Part shown: in pieces, positions 1 to 8,597 of the stretch
Numbering within the stretch: the first letter of the stretch is position 1
Layout of the letters: each line of letters begins with the position of its first letter
Source: Streptosporangiaceae bacterium
GTDB lineage: Bacteria; Actinomycetota; Actinomycetes; Streptosporangiales; Streptosporangiaceae
Reading direction: 5' to 3'
DNA length: 40,452 bases
Assembly: GCA_030041135.1 (NCBI GenBank)
Contig: JASHOL010000423.1
Coordinates: forward strand, 1-40,452
The notes under the pieces: model-generated
The model's database searches: none
Told to the model about the DNA's origin: nothing
The model's input: only the letters and a program-made list of their open reading frames with translations
Made by a program: the position numbers and the translations under genes

Positions 1-1
1 G

Positions 2-145
2 CCGCTGACCGGCCGGTACCGCGTCGCCTACGGGCGGAACGTGCGGGGCAGCTGGTCCGTCCCCCGTGCCGATGTAGCCCATTACATGCTGCGGGCTCTC
101 GACCAGCCGGAGACCATCGGCCAGGTCATTGGGATCGCCTCGTAA
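2..145 (+). CDS. C-terminal fragment of a probable NAD(P)H-binding (NmrA/SDR-like) oxidoreductase, truncated by window start
   Basis: Open frame from the window edge translating to ...LTGRYRVAYGRNVRGSWSVPRADVAHYMLRALDQPETIGQVIGIAS*; the 'SVPRADVAHYMLRALD' ending is typical of NAD(P)-binding atypical SDR proteins. Confidence 0.6.
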   Translation, partial: PLTGRYRVAYGRNVRGSWSVPRADVAHYMLRALDQPETIGQVIGIAS

Positions 146-174
146 TGCGCCGTCAGCCGCCGCGGGCGCAGTGC

Positions 175-1053
175 TTACTGCGGGTTAGCCGGTCTGCCGG
201 CCACGCCAGCGAGGAACGCGGGCCCGTACGTCGCAGGCGGGACTGCCGTTGGTGGTGGCGAGCCTGCGAACTGGACGACGTCAGTCACGGCTAGCTCGGG
301 TCCGCGTGGTCGTGGCCGCCAGTACGCGACCGGGACAATGCCGGGTTTTTCGAGTTCCAGGCCGTCGAAGAACGCTTCGATCTCGTCAGGGGGGCGCAGG
401 GTGATGGATCCGGCCGAGCTGGAGGCGTAGACCTGCTTGGCTTGGGCGAGACTGTCCGAGCTCATGGTCCCGGCCGTGGCGTGGCTGATCGCCAGATAGC
501 TGCCAGGCGCCATCTGCTCGCGGAACGCCGCGACGATCTGCGCCGCCTGGGCGGTGTCGGGAACGAAGTGCAAGACCGCGAGCATGAGGATGGCTACCGG
601 CTGATCCAGGTTGATGAATCCCTGCTCTGTCACCCGGCGCAAGATCAGTGCCGGTTCACGCATGTCGGCCTCGATCGCGACCGCGTCCGGATCGCCAGCC
701 AACAGTGCCCGGGCGTGCCCGACGACGGCCGGGTCGTAATCGACGTAAGCCACGTGCGCAGCGGGGACGACCCTCCTGGCCACCTGGTGCACGCTTTGCC
801 TCGTCGGCAGTCCGGTGCCGATGTCGAGGAACTGGCGGATGCCGAGCGCGGCTAAGAACTCGACCGCGCGGCCGAGGAAATCGCGGTTCTCCCGAACCCG
901 CTCCACGACCTCGGGCGTGGTCTGGGCGATTTTGGCCGCCGCGGCACGGTCGGCCGCGGAGTTGTCGCTGCCCCCGAGGAAGTAATCGTAGATCCGCGCC
1001 ACATTGGGCACATCCTCATCGACGCCGCGGGACATCGGCCCGCCCGCATTCAC
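175..1053 (-). CDS. SAM-dependent methyltransferase, DUF574 (S-adenosyl methyltransferase) family
   Basis: DVPNVARIYDYFLGGSDNSAADR N-terminus and FLDIGTGLPTRQSVHQVA motif, characteristic of actinobacterial DUF574 proteins. Confidence 0.9.
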   Translation of the reverse strand: MNAGGPMSRGVDEDVPNVARIYDYFLGGSDNSAADRAAAAKIAQTTPEVVERVRENRDFLGRAVEFLAALGIRQFLDIGTGLPTRQSVHQVARRVVPAAHVAYVDYDPAVVGHARALLAGDPDAVAIEADMREPALILRRVTEQGFINLDQPVAILMLAVLHFVPDTAQAAQIVAAFREQMAPGSYLAISHATAGTMSSDSLAQAKQVYASSSAGSITLRPPDEIEAFFDGLELEKPGIVPVAYWRPRPRGPELAVTDVVQFAGSPPPTAVPPATYGPAFLAGVAGRPANPQ

Positions 1054-1177
1054 CGTCGTGTCTCCCTTACTGCGGCCGAGGCTGACCTAGATCTGCCGCC
1101 CGGTGTGGTTTGCCCGACCATGGCAGTGTCTCACCCGGTCACTGCGGCTGGCCTCACGGCCACACCTCAGAGACGCA

Positions 1178-1990
1178 CTATGCTCCGCCAAGGAACTTGG
1201 TGATCACCGGCGCAACCTCAGCCGCGCTGTCAACCAGCACAAGGTGCCCGCCTCCCTTGACTACGCAGATGCTTGCGTTCGGCATGACACTCGCGATGAT
1301 GCGGTGGTTTACCACCGGGGTGATGGGGTCGTCGTCGCCGCAGACGATCAGGGTGGGCTGCCGGACCGCGCAGAGCCACGGCAGACTCGTCCAGCCGATC
1401 AGCGGGGCCATCCGGTACATCCCGGCCATGATGTTGGTCGGGCGCCTGATGTGCATCGAGCGCACGAGCTCGGGCTCGGTCCGCATCCGGCCGCCGAACA
1501 TCGTCCCCGCGACCTTTTCGAGGCGGACCGGGTGATAGCTGCCCGGCTGCATGAAGTGCCAGAACGCCGCGAGGTCACCCGGCACGGCGAAGCCGCCGAA
1601 GGACGTAGAAACCAGGACCACGCGCCGGACGCGGCGCGGGTAAGAGAAGGCCATCTGCTGGGCGACGGCCCCGCCGAACGAGGCGCCGAGCACGTGCGCG
1701 GACTGGACACCAAGCTCGTCAAGCACCATCGCGCCGAACCTGGCAAGCTGGCGCATCCGCAAAGGGAACGGCGGCATTTCGGACCGGCCGATGCCCGGCG
1801 GGTCAAACGCGATCGTGCGGAATCCGGCCAGATAGGGCAGCAACGGCTGCCAGAGCTGAACCTCACCCCAGATGCCCGAGTACAGCAGCAGCGGCTCGCC
1901 GTCGCCTGCGGTCTGGGCGTGGATGCGCAGGCCGCGAATCATCAGCTGAACGTCGGTGACCCGCGGTACGGAAGCGGTCGGTGCCATCAT
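1178..1990 (-). CDS. phaZ: alpha/beta hydrolase, probable intracellular PHA depolymerase (PhaZ-like)
   Basis: GASFGG nucleophile elbow; blocks such as IAFDPPGIGRSEMPP, GGAVAQQMAFSYPRRVRRVVLVST, GWTSLPWLCAVRQPTLIVCGDDDPITPVVNHRIIASVMPNA and HLVLVDSAAEVAPVITKFL resemble mcl-PHA depolymerases from pseudomonads; divergent from a PHA synthase operon. Confidence 0.72.
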   Translation of the reverse strand: MMAPTASVPRVTDVQLMIRGLRIHAQTAGDGEPLLLYSGIWGEVQLWQPLLPYLAGFRTIAFDPPGIGRSEMPPFPLRMRQLARFGAMVLDELGVQSAHVLGASFGGAVAQQMAFSYPRRVRRVVLVSTSFGGFAVPGDLAAFWHFMQPGSYHPVRLEKVAGTMFGGRMRTEPELVRSMHIRRPTNIMAGMYRMAPLIGWTSLPWLCAVRQPTLIVCGDDDPITPVVNHRIIASVMPNASICVVKGGGHLVLVDSAAEVAPVITKFLGGA

Positions 1991-2121
1991 GACTCCTTAC
2001 GCCCGCGCTACCTGCCGGCGTGGCCCCCAGTTCGGGTGGCCTCCGGTAGTCCATGGCCGGCACGACAGGCGGCGGTGAGCTCTCTCGCTCCATTGAAGCT
2101 CACTATAACGAGCAAAGTACA

Positions 2122-2133
2122 GGACCATGGTCC
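2122..2133. promoter_or_regulatory. 12-bp perfect palindrome GGACCATGGTCC in the divergent phaZ/ligase intergenic region
   Basis: Read directly; perfect dyad, 24 bp centre-to-centre from the next palindrome. Confidence 0.4.
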
Positions 2134-2144
2134 CTGGATTATCG

Positions 2145-2158
2145 ACCGAACGTTCGGT
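2145..2158. promoter_or_regulatory. 14-bp perfect palindrome ACCGAACGTTCGGT, probable TetR-family operator
   Basis: Perfect dyad between divergent genes; shares the GAACGTTCG(G/T)TTA(G/A)TT half with the site upstream of the TetR gene at 18883. Confidence 0.6.
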
Positions 2159-2233
2159 TAGTTTATGCCTAGTTCGACGGAAACTTGACGCTGCGCAGCC
2201 CTGCGAGGCGGCTGCGTCACGCCGGAGGCCGCC

Positions 2234-3745
2234 ATGTACACGTTCGCTAATCCGCTCGACCGGGCCTTACGGACCGTTCCCGACGCGTGCGCCGTCGTGT
2301 GCAACGGACACCGCCGCAGCTACGCCGAACTCGCGTTCCGATGCCGCAAGCTCGCAGGCGCGCTGTACGGCCTCGGGCTCAGGAGGGGTGACCGCGTGGG
2401 GGTCGTCAGCCTGAACTCCGATCGCTACCTGGAGCTTTACCTCACGGTTCCGGCTGCCGGGCTCACCCTGGTGCCGGTCAACTCGCGTCTGGCCGTGGCG
2501 GAGATGCAGGCGATCCTCGCCGACTCAGGCGCGTCGGTGGTCTTCACCGATGCCGACTACGCCGGGGCGAGCAATGTGAGCCGCGTGCTGAGCCTGCCCG
2601 GCGACTACGAGCAGCTTATTGCCGGCGCTCCCGAACGGGCTCTCGGCGAGTCTGTCAGCGAGGGCGACGTGGCCGTGCTGTTCTACACCTCGGGCACGAC
2701 CGGCGTCGCCAAGGGCGCCATCCACACCCACCGCAGCCTGGTCACGAGCGGACTGCATTTCATGGCGACGTGGCCGTTCGACGCCCAGACACGGTGGCTG
2801 GTGGCATCACCGATGTTCCACACCGGCGGCACCATCGGGATGCTCGCGACCGTCTGGGCCGGCGGGACCCACGTGATGATGCCGAGCTTCAAACCCGACA
2901 TAGCGCTTGACCTCATCGAGGCCGAGGCCGTGACCCACACACTGCTGGTCCCGACGATGCTCGCCGCCACCGTGACCGAGCAAGAGGCCCGGCCGCGGGG
3001 CATCGGCTCGCTGCGCTACCTGAGCCACGGAGCGTCCCCGATCGCCAGCGAGACGCTCAGGCGCACGCACGCGACGTTCCCGGCGGCCGAACTGCTGCAT
3101 GTTTACGGGACCACCGAGGCCACGCCGATCGCCACGCTGCTGCCGCACGAAGAGCGCGTGATCGGCACGCCGATGGACCGCTCGTGCGGCCAGCCCGCGA
3201 TCGGGGTCGAGCTTCGGATCACCGACAAGGCGGGGAACGAACTGCGCGCCGGGCAGGTCGGGGAGATCGTCGTGCGCAGTCCCAGCCTGATGTCGGGGTA
3301 CTGGAACAAGCCGGCCGAGACCCGCGAGGCAATCGATGACCACGGCTGGTATCACACCGGTGACCTCGGCTACCAGGACGCATGGGGGTGGCTGTACCTG
3401 GTCGACCGGGCCAAGGACATGATCGTCAGCGGCGGCGAGAACATCTACTCCACCGAGGTCGAGAACGCGCTCGCGGCTCACCCCTCGGTCTCCGAGGCCG
3501 CGGTCTTCGGGGTGCCGGACGACCGCTGGGGAGAGAGGGTTTTCGCGATCGTCGTCACGAGGCAGCAGGTCACCCAGGACGAGCTCATCCTGCATTGCCG
3601 TGATCACATCGCGGGCTTCAAGGTCCCCAGGCAGATCGAGATGCGGACCGACCCCTTGCCCAAATCCGCCGCCGGCAAGGTACTCAAGCGCGACCTGCGC
3701 GATCCGCACTGGACCGGGCGGCACCTCAAGGTCGCAGGGAGCTGA
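2234..3745 (+). CDS. AMP-dependent acyl-CoA synthetase/ligase
   Basis: AMP-binding motif YTSGTTGVAKGAIHTH, YGTTEATP, GWYHTGDLGY, and C-terminal PKSAAGKVLKRDLR. Confidence 0.92.
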   Translation: MYTFANPLDRALRTVPDACAVVCNGHRRSYAELAFRCRKLAGALYGLGLRRGDRVGVVSLNSDRYLELYLTVPAAGLTLVPVNSRLAVAEMQAILADSGASVVFTDADYAGASNVSRVLSLPGDYEQLIAGAPERALGESVSEGDVAVLFYTSGTTGVAKGAIHTHRSLVTSGLHFMATWPFDAQTRWLVASPMFHTGGTIGMLATVWAGGTHVMMPSFKPDIALDLIEAEAVTHTLLVPTMLAATVTEQEARPRGIGSLRYLSHGASPIASETLRRTHATFPAAELLHVYGTTEATPIATLLPHEERVIGTPMDRSCGQPAIGVELRITDKAGNELRAGQVGEIVVRSPSLMSGYWNKPAETREAIDDHGWYHTGDLGYQDAWGWLYLVDRAKDMIVSGGENIYSTEVENALAAHPSVSEAAVFGVPDDRWGERVFAIVVTRQQVTQDELILHCRDHIAGFKVPRQIEMRTDPLPKSAAGKVLKRDLRDPHWTGRHLKVAGS

Positions 3746-3747
3746 TC

Positions 3748-5412
3748 ATGCGAAGCACGATGCCCGATTACCCGCTCACGATCGGCCATATCTTCCGCCA
3801 CGGCCAGGAGTGCTACCCCGACAGCCTCGTGGTCACCTGCCACGGCGACCGGCTGACTCGTATTACGTTCGCTGACCTGGCCGGCCGCGCCGCGCAGCTG
3901 GCGGGCGCGCTGCGCAGCCTGGGCGTCCAGCCGGGTGACCGTGTCGCTACCTTCGCCTGGAACAACCAGGAGCACCAGGAGGCCTATTTCGCCATCCCGT
4001 GCATGGGCGCGGTGATGCACACCGTGAACATCCGGTTGTCGCCCGAGCAGCTCCGCTACATCATCGGGCATGCCGAGGACAAGATTCTGATCGCCGACGC
4101 GAGCCTCGCCCAGGTGCTGGCTCCAGTCATCGCCGACCTGCCCGCCGTCAAGCATGTGATCGTCTTCGGAGACGGTCACCGCGAACTGCTGCCCGGAGCG
4201 CTCGACTACGAGGATCTGCTGGCCGCCCAGCCCCGGCATTTCGACTGGCCGGAGGTTGAGGAGTCGGCGGCGGCTGCCATGTGCTACACCAGCGGCACCA
4301 CCGACCTGCCCAAGGGCGTTGTCTACAGCCACCGGTCGACGTTCCTGCACTCGCTCGGCGTCTGCTCTGGCGAGGCACTCGGCCTGAGCCAGGCTGACCG
4401 CGTCCTGCCGGTGGTGCCCATGTTCCACGGCAACGCGTGGGGCCTGCCGTACGCGGCCTGGCTGGTCGGAGCGGACCTGCTGATGCCGGGCCGCCTGATC
4501 CAGGCAGCACCGCTGGCCGCCCTGATCCGCGCCGAGCGGGCCACGCTCGCCGCGGCCGTGCCGACCGTCTGGTACGACATGCTTGCCCTGGCCCCGGCCG
4601 AGCTCGACCTGACCTCGCTGCGGATGATCATGTGCGGCGGTGCCGCGGTGCCGCGCAGCCTGATCGAGTCATACCAGGAGCGCTTCGGTGCGCGCGTCGT
4701 GCAGGGCTGGGGACTGACGGAAACCAGTCCGGTCGCGTCGCTGGCGTTCCCGCCCAAGGGCTGCCCGCCCGGCCAGGAAATCGACTACCGGTCCACGGCC
4801 GGCCGGGTGCTCGGCGGCGTCGAGGCACGGATCGTGGCTGAGGACGGGACAGTGCTGCCGAACGACGGGGAGTCGGTCGGCGAGATCGAAGTGCGCGGGC
4901 CGTGGGTCACGGCCGCCTATTACCGCGACCTGACGCCCACGAAGTTCCATGACGGCTGGCTGCGGACCGGCGACGTTGGGCGGATGGACGCTCGCGGTTT
5001 CATCACGATCAGCGACCGCGCCAAGGACGTCATCAAGTCAGGCGGCGAGTGGATCTCATCGCTCGAACTGGAGGCCGCGATCGTTTCGCACCCGGCCGTG
5101 CGCGAAGCGGCAGTCATCGCCACCCCGGACGAGCGCTGGGGCGAACGCCCCCTGGCGCTGATCTGCCCGGCGCCGGGCGAGACCGTGAGACCACGCGAGC
5201 TGCGCCTGCATCTGGCCGGCCGGGTCGTCCGGTGGTGGCTGCCAGAGAAGTGGGCGTTCATCGACCACGTACCCCGCACCAGCGTCGGCAAGTACGACAA
5301 GAAGCTGCTCCGCGCACAGTACGCCGCGGGGTCGATAGATGTGGTAGAGAGCGGCGCCGCGGACGAGCGGTCACCGGTACCAGCCGCGAGCAGCGACGAG
5401 CCAGGGAGTTAG
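3748..5412 (+). CDS. long-chain fatty-acid--CoA ligase (AMP-dependent)
   Basis: CYTSGTTDLPKGVVYSHRS, GWGLTETSPVASL, GWLRTGDVGRMD, VPRTSVGKYDKKLLR; start 2 bp after the previous stop. Confidence 0.93.
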   Translation: MRSTMPDYPLTIGHIFRHGQECYPDSLVVTCHGDRLTRITFADLAGRAAQLAGALRSLGVQPGDRVATFAWNNQEHQEAYFAIPCMGAVMHTVNIRLSPEQLRYIIGHAEDKILIADASLAQVLAPVIADLPAVKHVIVFGDGHRELLPGALDYEDLLAAQPRHFDWPEVEESAAAAMCYTSGTTDLPKGVVYSHRSTFLHSLGVCSGEALGLSQADRVLPVVPMFHGNAWGLPYAAWLVGADLLMPGRLIQAAPLAALIRAERATLAAAVPTVWYDMLALAPAELDLTSLRMIMCGGAAVPRSLIESYQERFGARVVQGWGLTETSPVASLAFPPKGCPPGQEIDYRSTAGRVLGGVEARIVAEDGTVLPNDGESVGEIEVRGPWVTAAYYRDLTPTKFHDGWLRTGDVGRMDARGFITISDRAKDVIKSGGEWISSLELEAAIVSHPAVREAAVIATPDERWGERPLALICPAPGETVRPRELRLHLAGRVVRWWLPEKWAFIDHVPRTSVGKYDKKLLRAQYAAGSIDVVESGAADERSPVPAASSDEPGS

Positions 5413-5414
5413 CA

Positions 5415-6581
5415 ATGCCAGAAGCCGTCATCGCCGCCATCGGGCGGTCACCGGTCGGGCGCGCCGTCAAGGGCTCGCTTATCCACCAGCGTCCCGACGA
5501 CCTCGGTGCGTTCATCGTCGGCGCCGTCCTGCAGCAGGTTCCGCAGCTCGGCCGCGGCCAGATCGACGATGTCATCTGCGGCTGCGCGCTGCCCGGCGGC
5601 GAGCAGTCGCACAACCTGGCACGGATCATCAGCCTGCTGGCCTGCCTGGATGCCCCCGGCACGACCGTCAACCGATATTGCTCCTCGTCCTTGCAGGCAG
5701 TGCGGATGGCGTTCCACGCCATCAAGGCCGGCGAGGGCGACGCCTTCGTCTGCGTCGGGGTCGAGTCCAGCACCCGGTCGCCGCTCGGGGTGTTCGCCGA
5801 CCAGCCGGAGACGCAGAACCCACGGCTGTTCGAAGGCAACGCCGAGGGCCTGCCGCAGGCGTACCTCAGCATGGGCGAGACGGCCGAGCGAGTGGCCGAG
5901 GCCTATGACATCAGCCGGGAGGCCATGGACCGGTTCGCGGTCCAGAGTCACCGCCGGGCGGTACTGGCGGAGAAAGACGGGATTTTCGCGCACGAGATCA
6001 TCCCCGTGCCGCTGGCGGACGGGACCGTGATGACCGCCGACGACGGCCCGCGCCCCGATACCAGCCTGGAGCGCCTGGCCGAGCTGCGGCCGGTGTTCCG
6101 CAAGGACGGCCGGATCACCGCCGGGAACTCCTGTCCGCTGAACGACGGCGCCGCCGCCGCGGTCGTCATGTCGGGCACGCTGGCCGCCCGGCTCGGCATC
6201 CGCCCGCTAGCGCGGATCCTCTCCACGGGCGTCAGCGCACTGGAGCCGGAGATGATGGGCCTGGGCCCGGTCGCTTCCAGTCGTCAGGCGCTGCTCCGTG
6301 CCGGGATGACCATCGACCACGTCGACATCGTCGAGATCAACGAGGCGTTCGCCGCCCAGGTCATCCCGTCAGCGCTCGGCATCGGCATCGACCCGTTCTC
6401 CGACAAGCTCAACCCGCTTGGGGGCGCTATCGCACTCGGCCACCCGTTCGGGATGACGGGCGTGCGCATTCTCAGCACGCTGCTGAACGGCCTGCGCTCA
6501 CGGGACCAGTCCATCGGCCTGGAAACGATGTGCGTCGGCGGCGGTCAGGGCATGGCACTTGTCGTAGAGAGGCTTCAGTGA
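5415..6581 (+). CDS. acetyl-CoA C-acyltransferase (thiolase)
   Basis: NRYCSSSLQAV active-site Cys, INEAFAAQ, GHPFGMTGVR, CVGGGQGMALV; ATG at 5415 follows the upstream stop by 2 bp, so the longer ORF from 5049 is over-extended. Confidence 0.93.
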   Translation: MPEAVIAAIGRSPVGRAVKGSLIHQRPDDLGAFIVGAVLQQVPQLGRGQIDDVICGCALPGGEQSHNLARIISLLACLDAPGTTVNRYCSSSLQAVRMAFHAIKAGEGDAFVCVGVESSTRSPLGVFADQPETQNPRLFEGNAEGLPQAYLSMGETAERVAEAYDISREAMDRFAVQSHRRAVLAEKDGIFAHEIIPVPLADGTVMTADDGPRPDTSLERLAELRPVFRKDGRITAGNSCPLNDGAAAAVVMSGTLAARLGIRPLARILSTGVSALEPEMMGLGPVASSRQALLRAGMTIDHVDIVEINEAFAAQVIPSALGIGIDPFSDKLNPLGGAIALGHPFGMTGVRILSTLLNGLRSRDQSIGLETMCVGGGQGMALVVERLQ

Positions 6582-8569
6582 TGAGCACCGCAACTCAGAC
6601 CGGATCTGGCCGCCCACGGAAAGTGACGCCGGCGCGCGCCAGCACGGGCAGCCACAGCACGGGCAGCCACAGCACGGGCGGGCGCAAACCGACACCACGC
6701 AGTACCACGAGAGACCAGGTGGGTGCGGCTGGCAAGAAGCCGGCGCGCAAGAAGCCCGCAGAAACCGCTACGACCTTGGCTCCGCCCGCTGCGGCCGCAT
6801 TCCCTGAGCAAGCTGTTCCGGCGGCCGTGCCCGGGCCGGTAAGCCCGGAACCAGCAGCAGAGACGACGTCCGCAGTGCCACCGCAGAGTGGCGCGGATGG
6901 GCCCGCTCCGGAGACCAAGCCGGGCCCAGACATTGATGATGCGCAGGAAGAGCAACTCGTCGGGTTCGGGTTCGGCGCAGCGCTGGCAGCGGTGCGGTCG
7001 GCGGCCCAACTCGCACTGCGCGAACAGCGAACGCTGTTCGAAGGTCTCGGGGGCGCCGCAGGCGAACTGATCCGCATCAGCCAGGGCAACTCCGAGATCG
7101 AGCCAGCAAAGGCCGACAAGCGCTTCACGGACGCGGCCTGGCAGTCTAGCCGCTTCCTCCACCGGCTCATGCAGGCCTACCTGTACCTAGGGGAGCGGCT
7201 GGACGGCGCGGTCGACGGGCTGGGGCTCCAGGGAGATTCCGCCGGCCGGGCCCGCTTCGCTGCAGGCCTGATCAAGGATGCGCTCTCGCCGACGAACTCG
7301 CTCGTGACGAATCCAGAGGCGCTCCGGCTAGCGGTGGCCACGCGCGGCGACAGCCTGCGCTGCGGTGCCCGCAACTTCATCGGCGACATGCGCCACAACC
7401 ATGGCATGCCCTCACAGGTCGACCTGAGTCAGTTCGAGGTCGGCAAGAACCTCGCCGCCACCCCTGGCGCCGTGATCTATCGCAGCGAGGTCTGCGAGCT
7501 CATCCAGTACGCTCCGCAGTCTGCAACTGTGCACCAGCGCCCGTTGCTCGTCGTTCCCCCGCAGGTCAACAAGTACTACGCTCTCGACCTCGCGCCCGGC
7601 CGCAGCATGTACGAGCACCTGCTGAAGCAGGGCTTCCAGGTGTTCGGGATGAGCTGGCGTAACCCCACCGCCGAGCAGCGGGACTGGGACATGAATACAT
7701 ATGCCAGCCAAGTGCTGGACTGCATCGACGTCGTCCGCGAGGTATCGGGATCGCCGGACGTCAACCTGATGGGCGGATGCCTGGGCGGAATGACCGTGGC
7801 CATCGTGGCCGCGCTGCTAACGGCGCGCGCCGATAACCGGGTCAACTCGGTGACGATGGGCGTGACACTGCTCGACCTTGAGACCGATGCCAAGATCTTG
7901 CTGTTCGCCACGCCACGCAGCCTCGCGGCGGCCAAGCGAGCCTCGGAGCTCACCGGCGTGGTCGAGGGCTGGGAGCTGGCAGAGATCTTCGCGTGGCTGC
8001 GGCCCAATGACCTGGTCTGGAACTACTGGGTCAACAACTACCTGATGGGACGCAAGCCGCCGGCGTTCGACATCCTCGCCTGGAATGCGGATGCCACGAG
8101 GTTGTCGGCGGCGTTTCTCCGGCAGCTTCTAGACATCGTCTCAGGAAACGCGCTGGCCCACCCTGACTCGCTGACCGTCCTGGGCACGCCGATCGACCTG
8201 GCCGCCATACGCTGCGACTCGTTCGTTGTCGGCGGCCGCACCGATCACATCACGCCGTGGCAGGGCTGCTACCGGACTACGCAGATGCTGTCAGGCAACT
8301 CGCAGTTCGTGCTGTGCTCGAGCGGGCACATCCAGACGGTCGTCGCCACACCGGATCACCCGCGGCTCGGGTACTTCACCAACCCGCAGACTCCGGCTGA
8401 CCCCGAAGCCTGGCTCGCCGCCGCGGGGCGGCATGACGGCTCGTGGTGGGACCACTGGGCCGACTGGCTGCGGGAGCGATCCGGAGACATCGGACCCGCG
8501 CCCGAGCGACTCGGCACCAGCGCCCACCCGGCGGGCGAAGCCGCTCCAGGCACCTACATCTACCAGTGA
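6581..8569 (+). CDS. phaC: poly(3-hydroxyalkanoate) synthase (class I PhaC-like) with about 100-aa basic, low-complexity N-terminal extension
   Basis: Lipase-like box GGCLGG, FGMSWRNPTAEQRDWDMNTY, NYWVNNYLMGRKPPAFDILAWNADATRL, GGRTDHITPWQGCYRTTQML; start overlaps the thiolase stop (TGATG). Confidence 0.93.
   Translation: MSTATQTGSGRPRKVTPARASTGSHSTGSHSTGGRKPTPRSTTRDQVGAAGKKPARKKPAETATTLAPPAAAAFPEQAVPAAVPGPVSPEPAAETTSAVPPQSGADGPAPETKPGPDIDDAQEEQLVGFGFGAALAAVRSAAQLALREQRTLFEGLGGAAGELIRISQGNSEIEPAKADKRFTDAAWQSSRFLHRLMQAYLYLGERLDGAVDGLGLQGDSAGRARFAAGLIKDALSPTNSLVTNPEALRLAVATRGDSLRCGARNFIGDMRHNHGMPSQVDLSQFEVGKNLAATPGAVIYRSEVCELIQYAPQSATVHQRPLLVVPPQVNKYYALDLAPGRSMYEHLLKQGFQVFGMSWRNPTAEQRDWDMNTYASQVLDCIDVVREVSGSPDVNLMGGCLGGMTVAIVAALLTARADNRVNSVTMGVTLLDLETDAKILLFATPRSLAAAKRASELTGVVEGWELAEIFAWLRPNDLVWNYWVNNYLMGRKPPAFDILAWNADATRLSAAFLRQLLDIVSGNALAHPDSLTVLGTPIDLAAIRCDSFVVGGRTDHITPWQGCYRTTQMLSGNSQFVLCSSGHIQTVVATPDHPRLGYFTNPQTPADPEAWLAAAGRHDGSWWDHWADWLRERSGDIGPAPERLGTSAHPAGEAAPGTYIYQ
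6641..6683 (+). repeat. in-frame tandem repeat, 15-bp unit AGCACGGGCAGCCAC (STGSH)n in phaC N-terminus
   Basis: Two exact copies plus a partial third read directly. Confidence 0.85.
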
Positions 8570-8597
8570 ATGATCGCACCTGAGACGGAGAAGACCG

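Noticed and set aside
3604-4428. Long minus-strand ORFs opposite the acyl-CoA ligases (also 2807-3724)
   Set aside because: Antisense shadows of high-GC coding genes; the translations lack any recognised motif while the plus-strand frames carry full AMP-ligase signatures.
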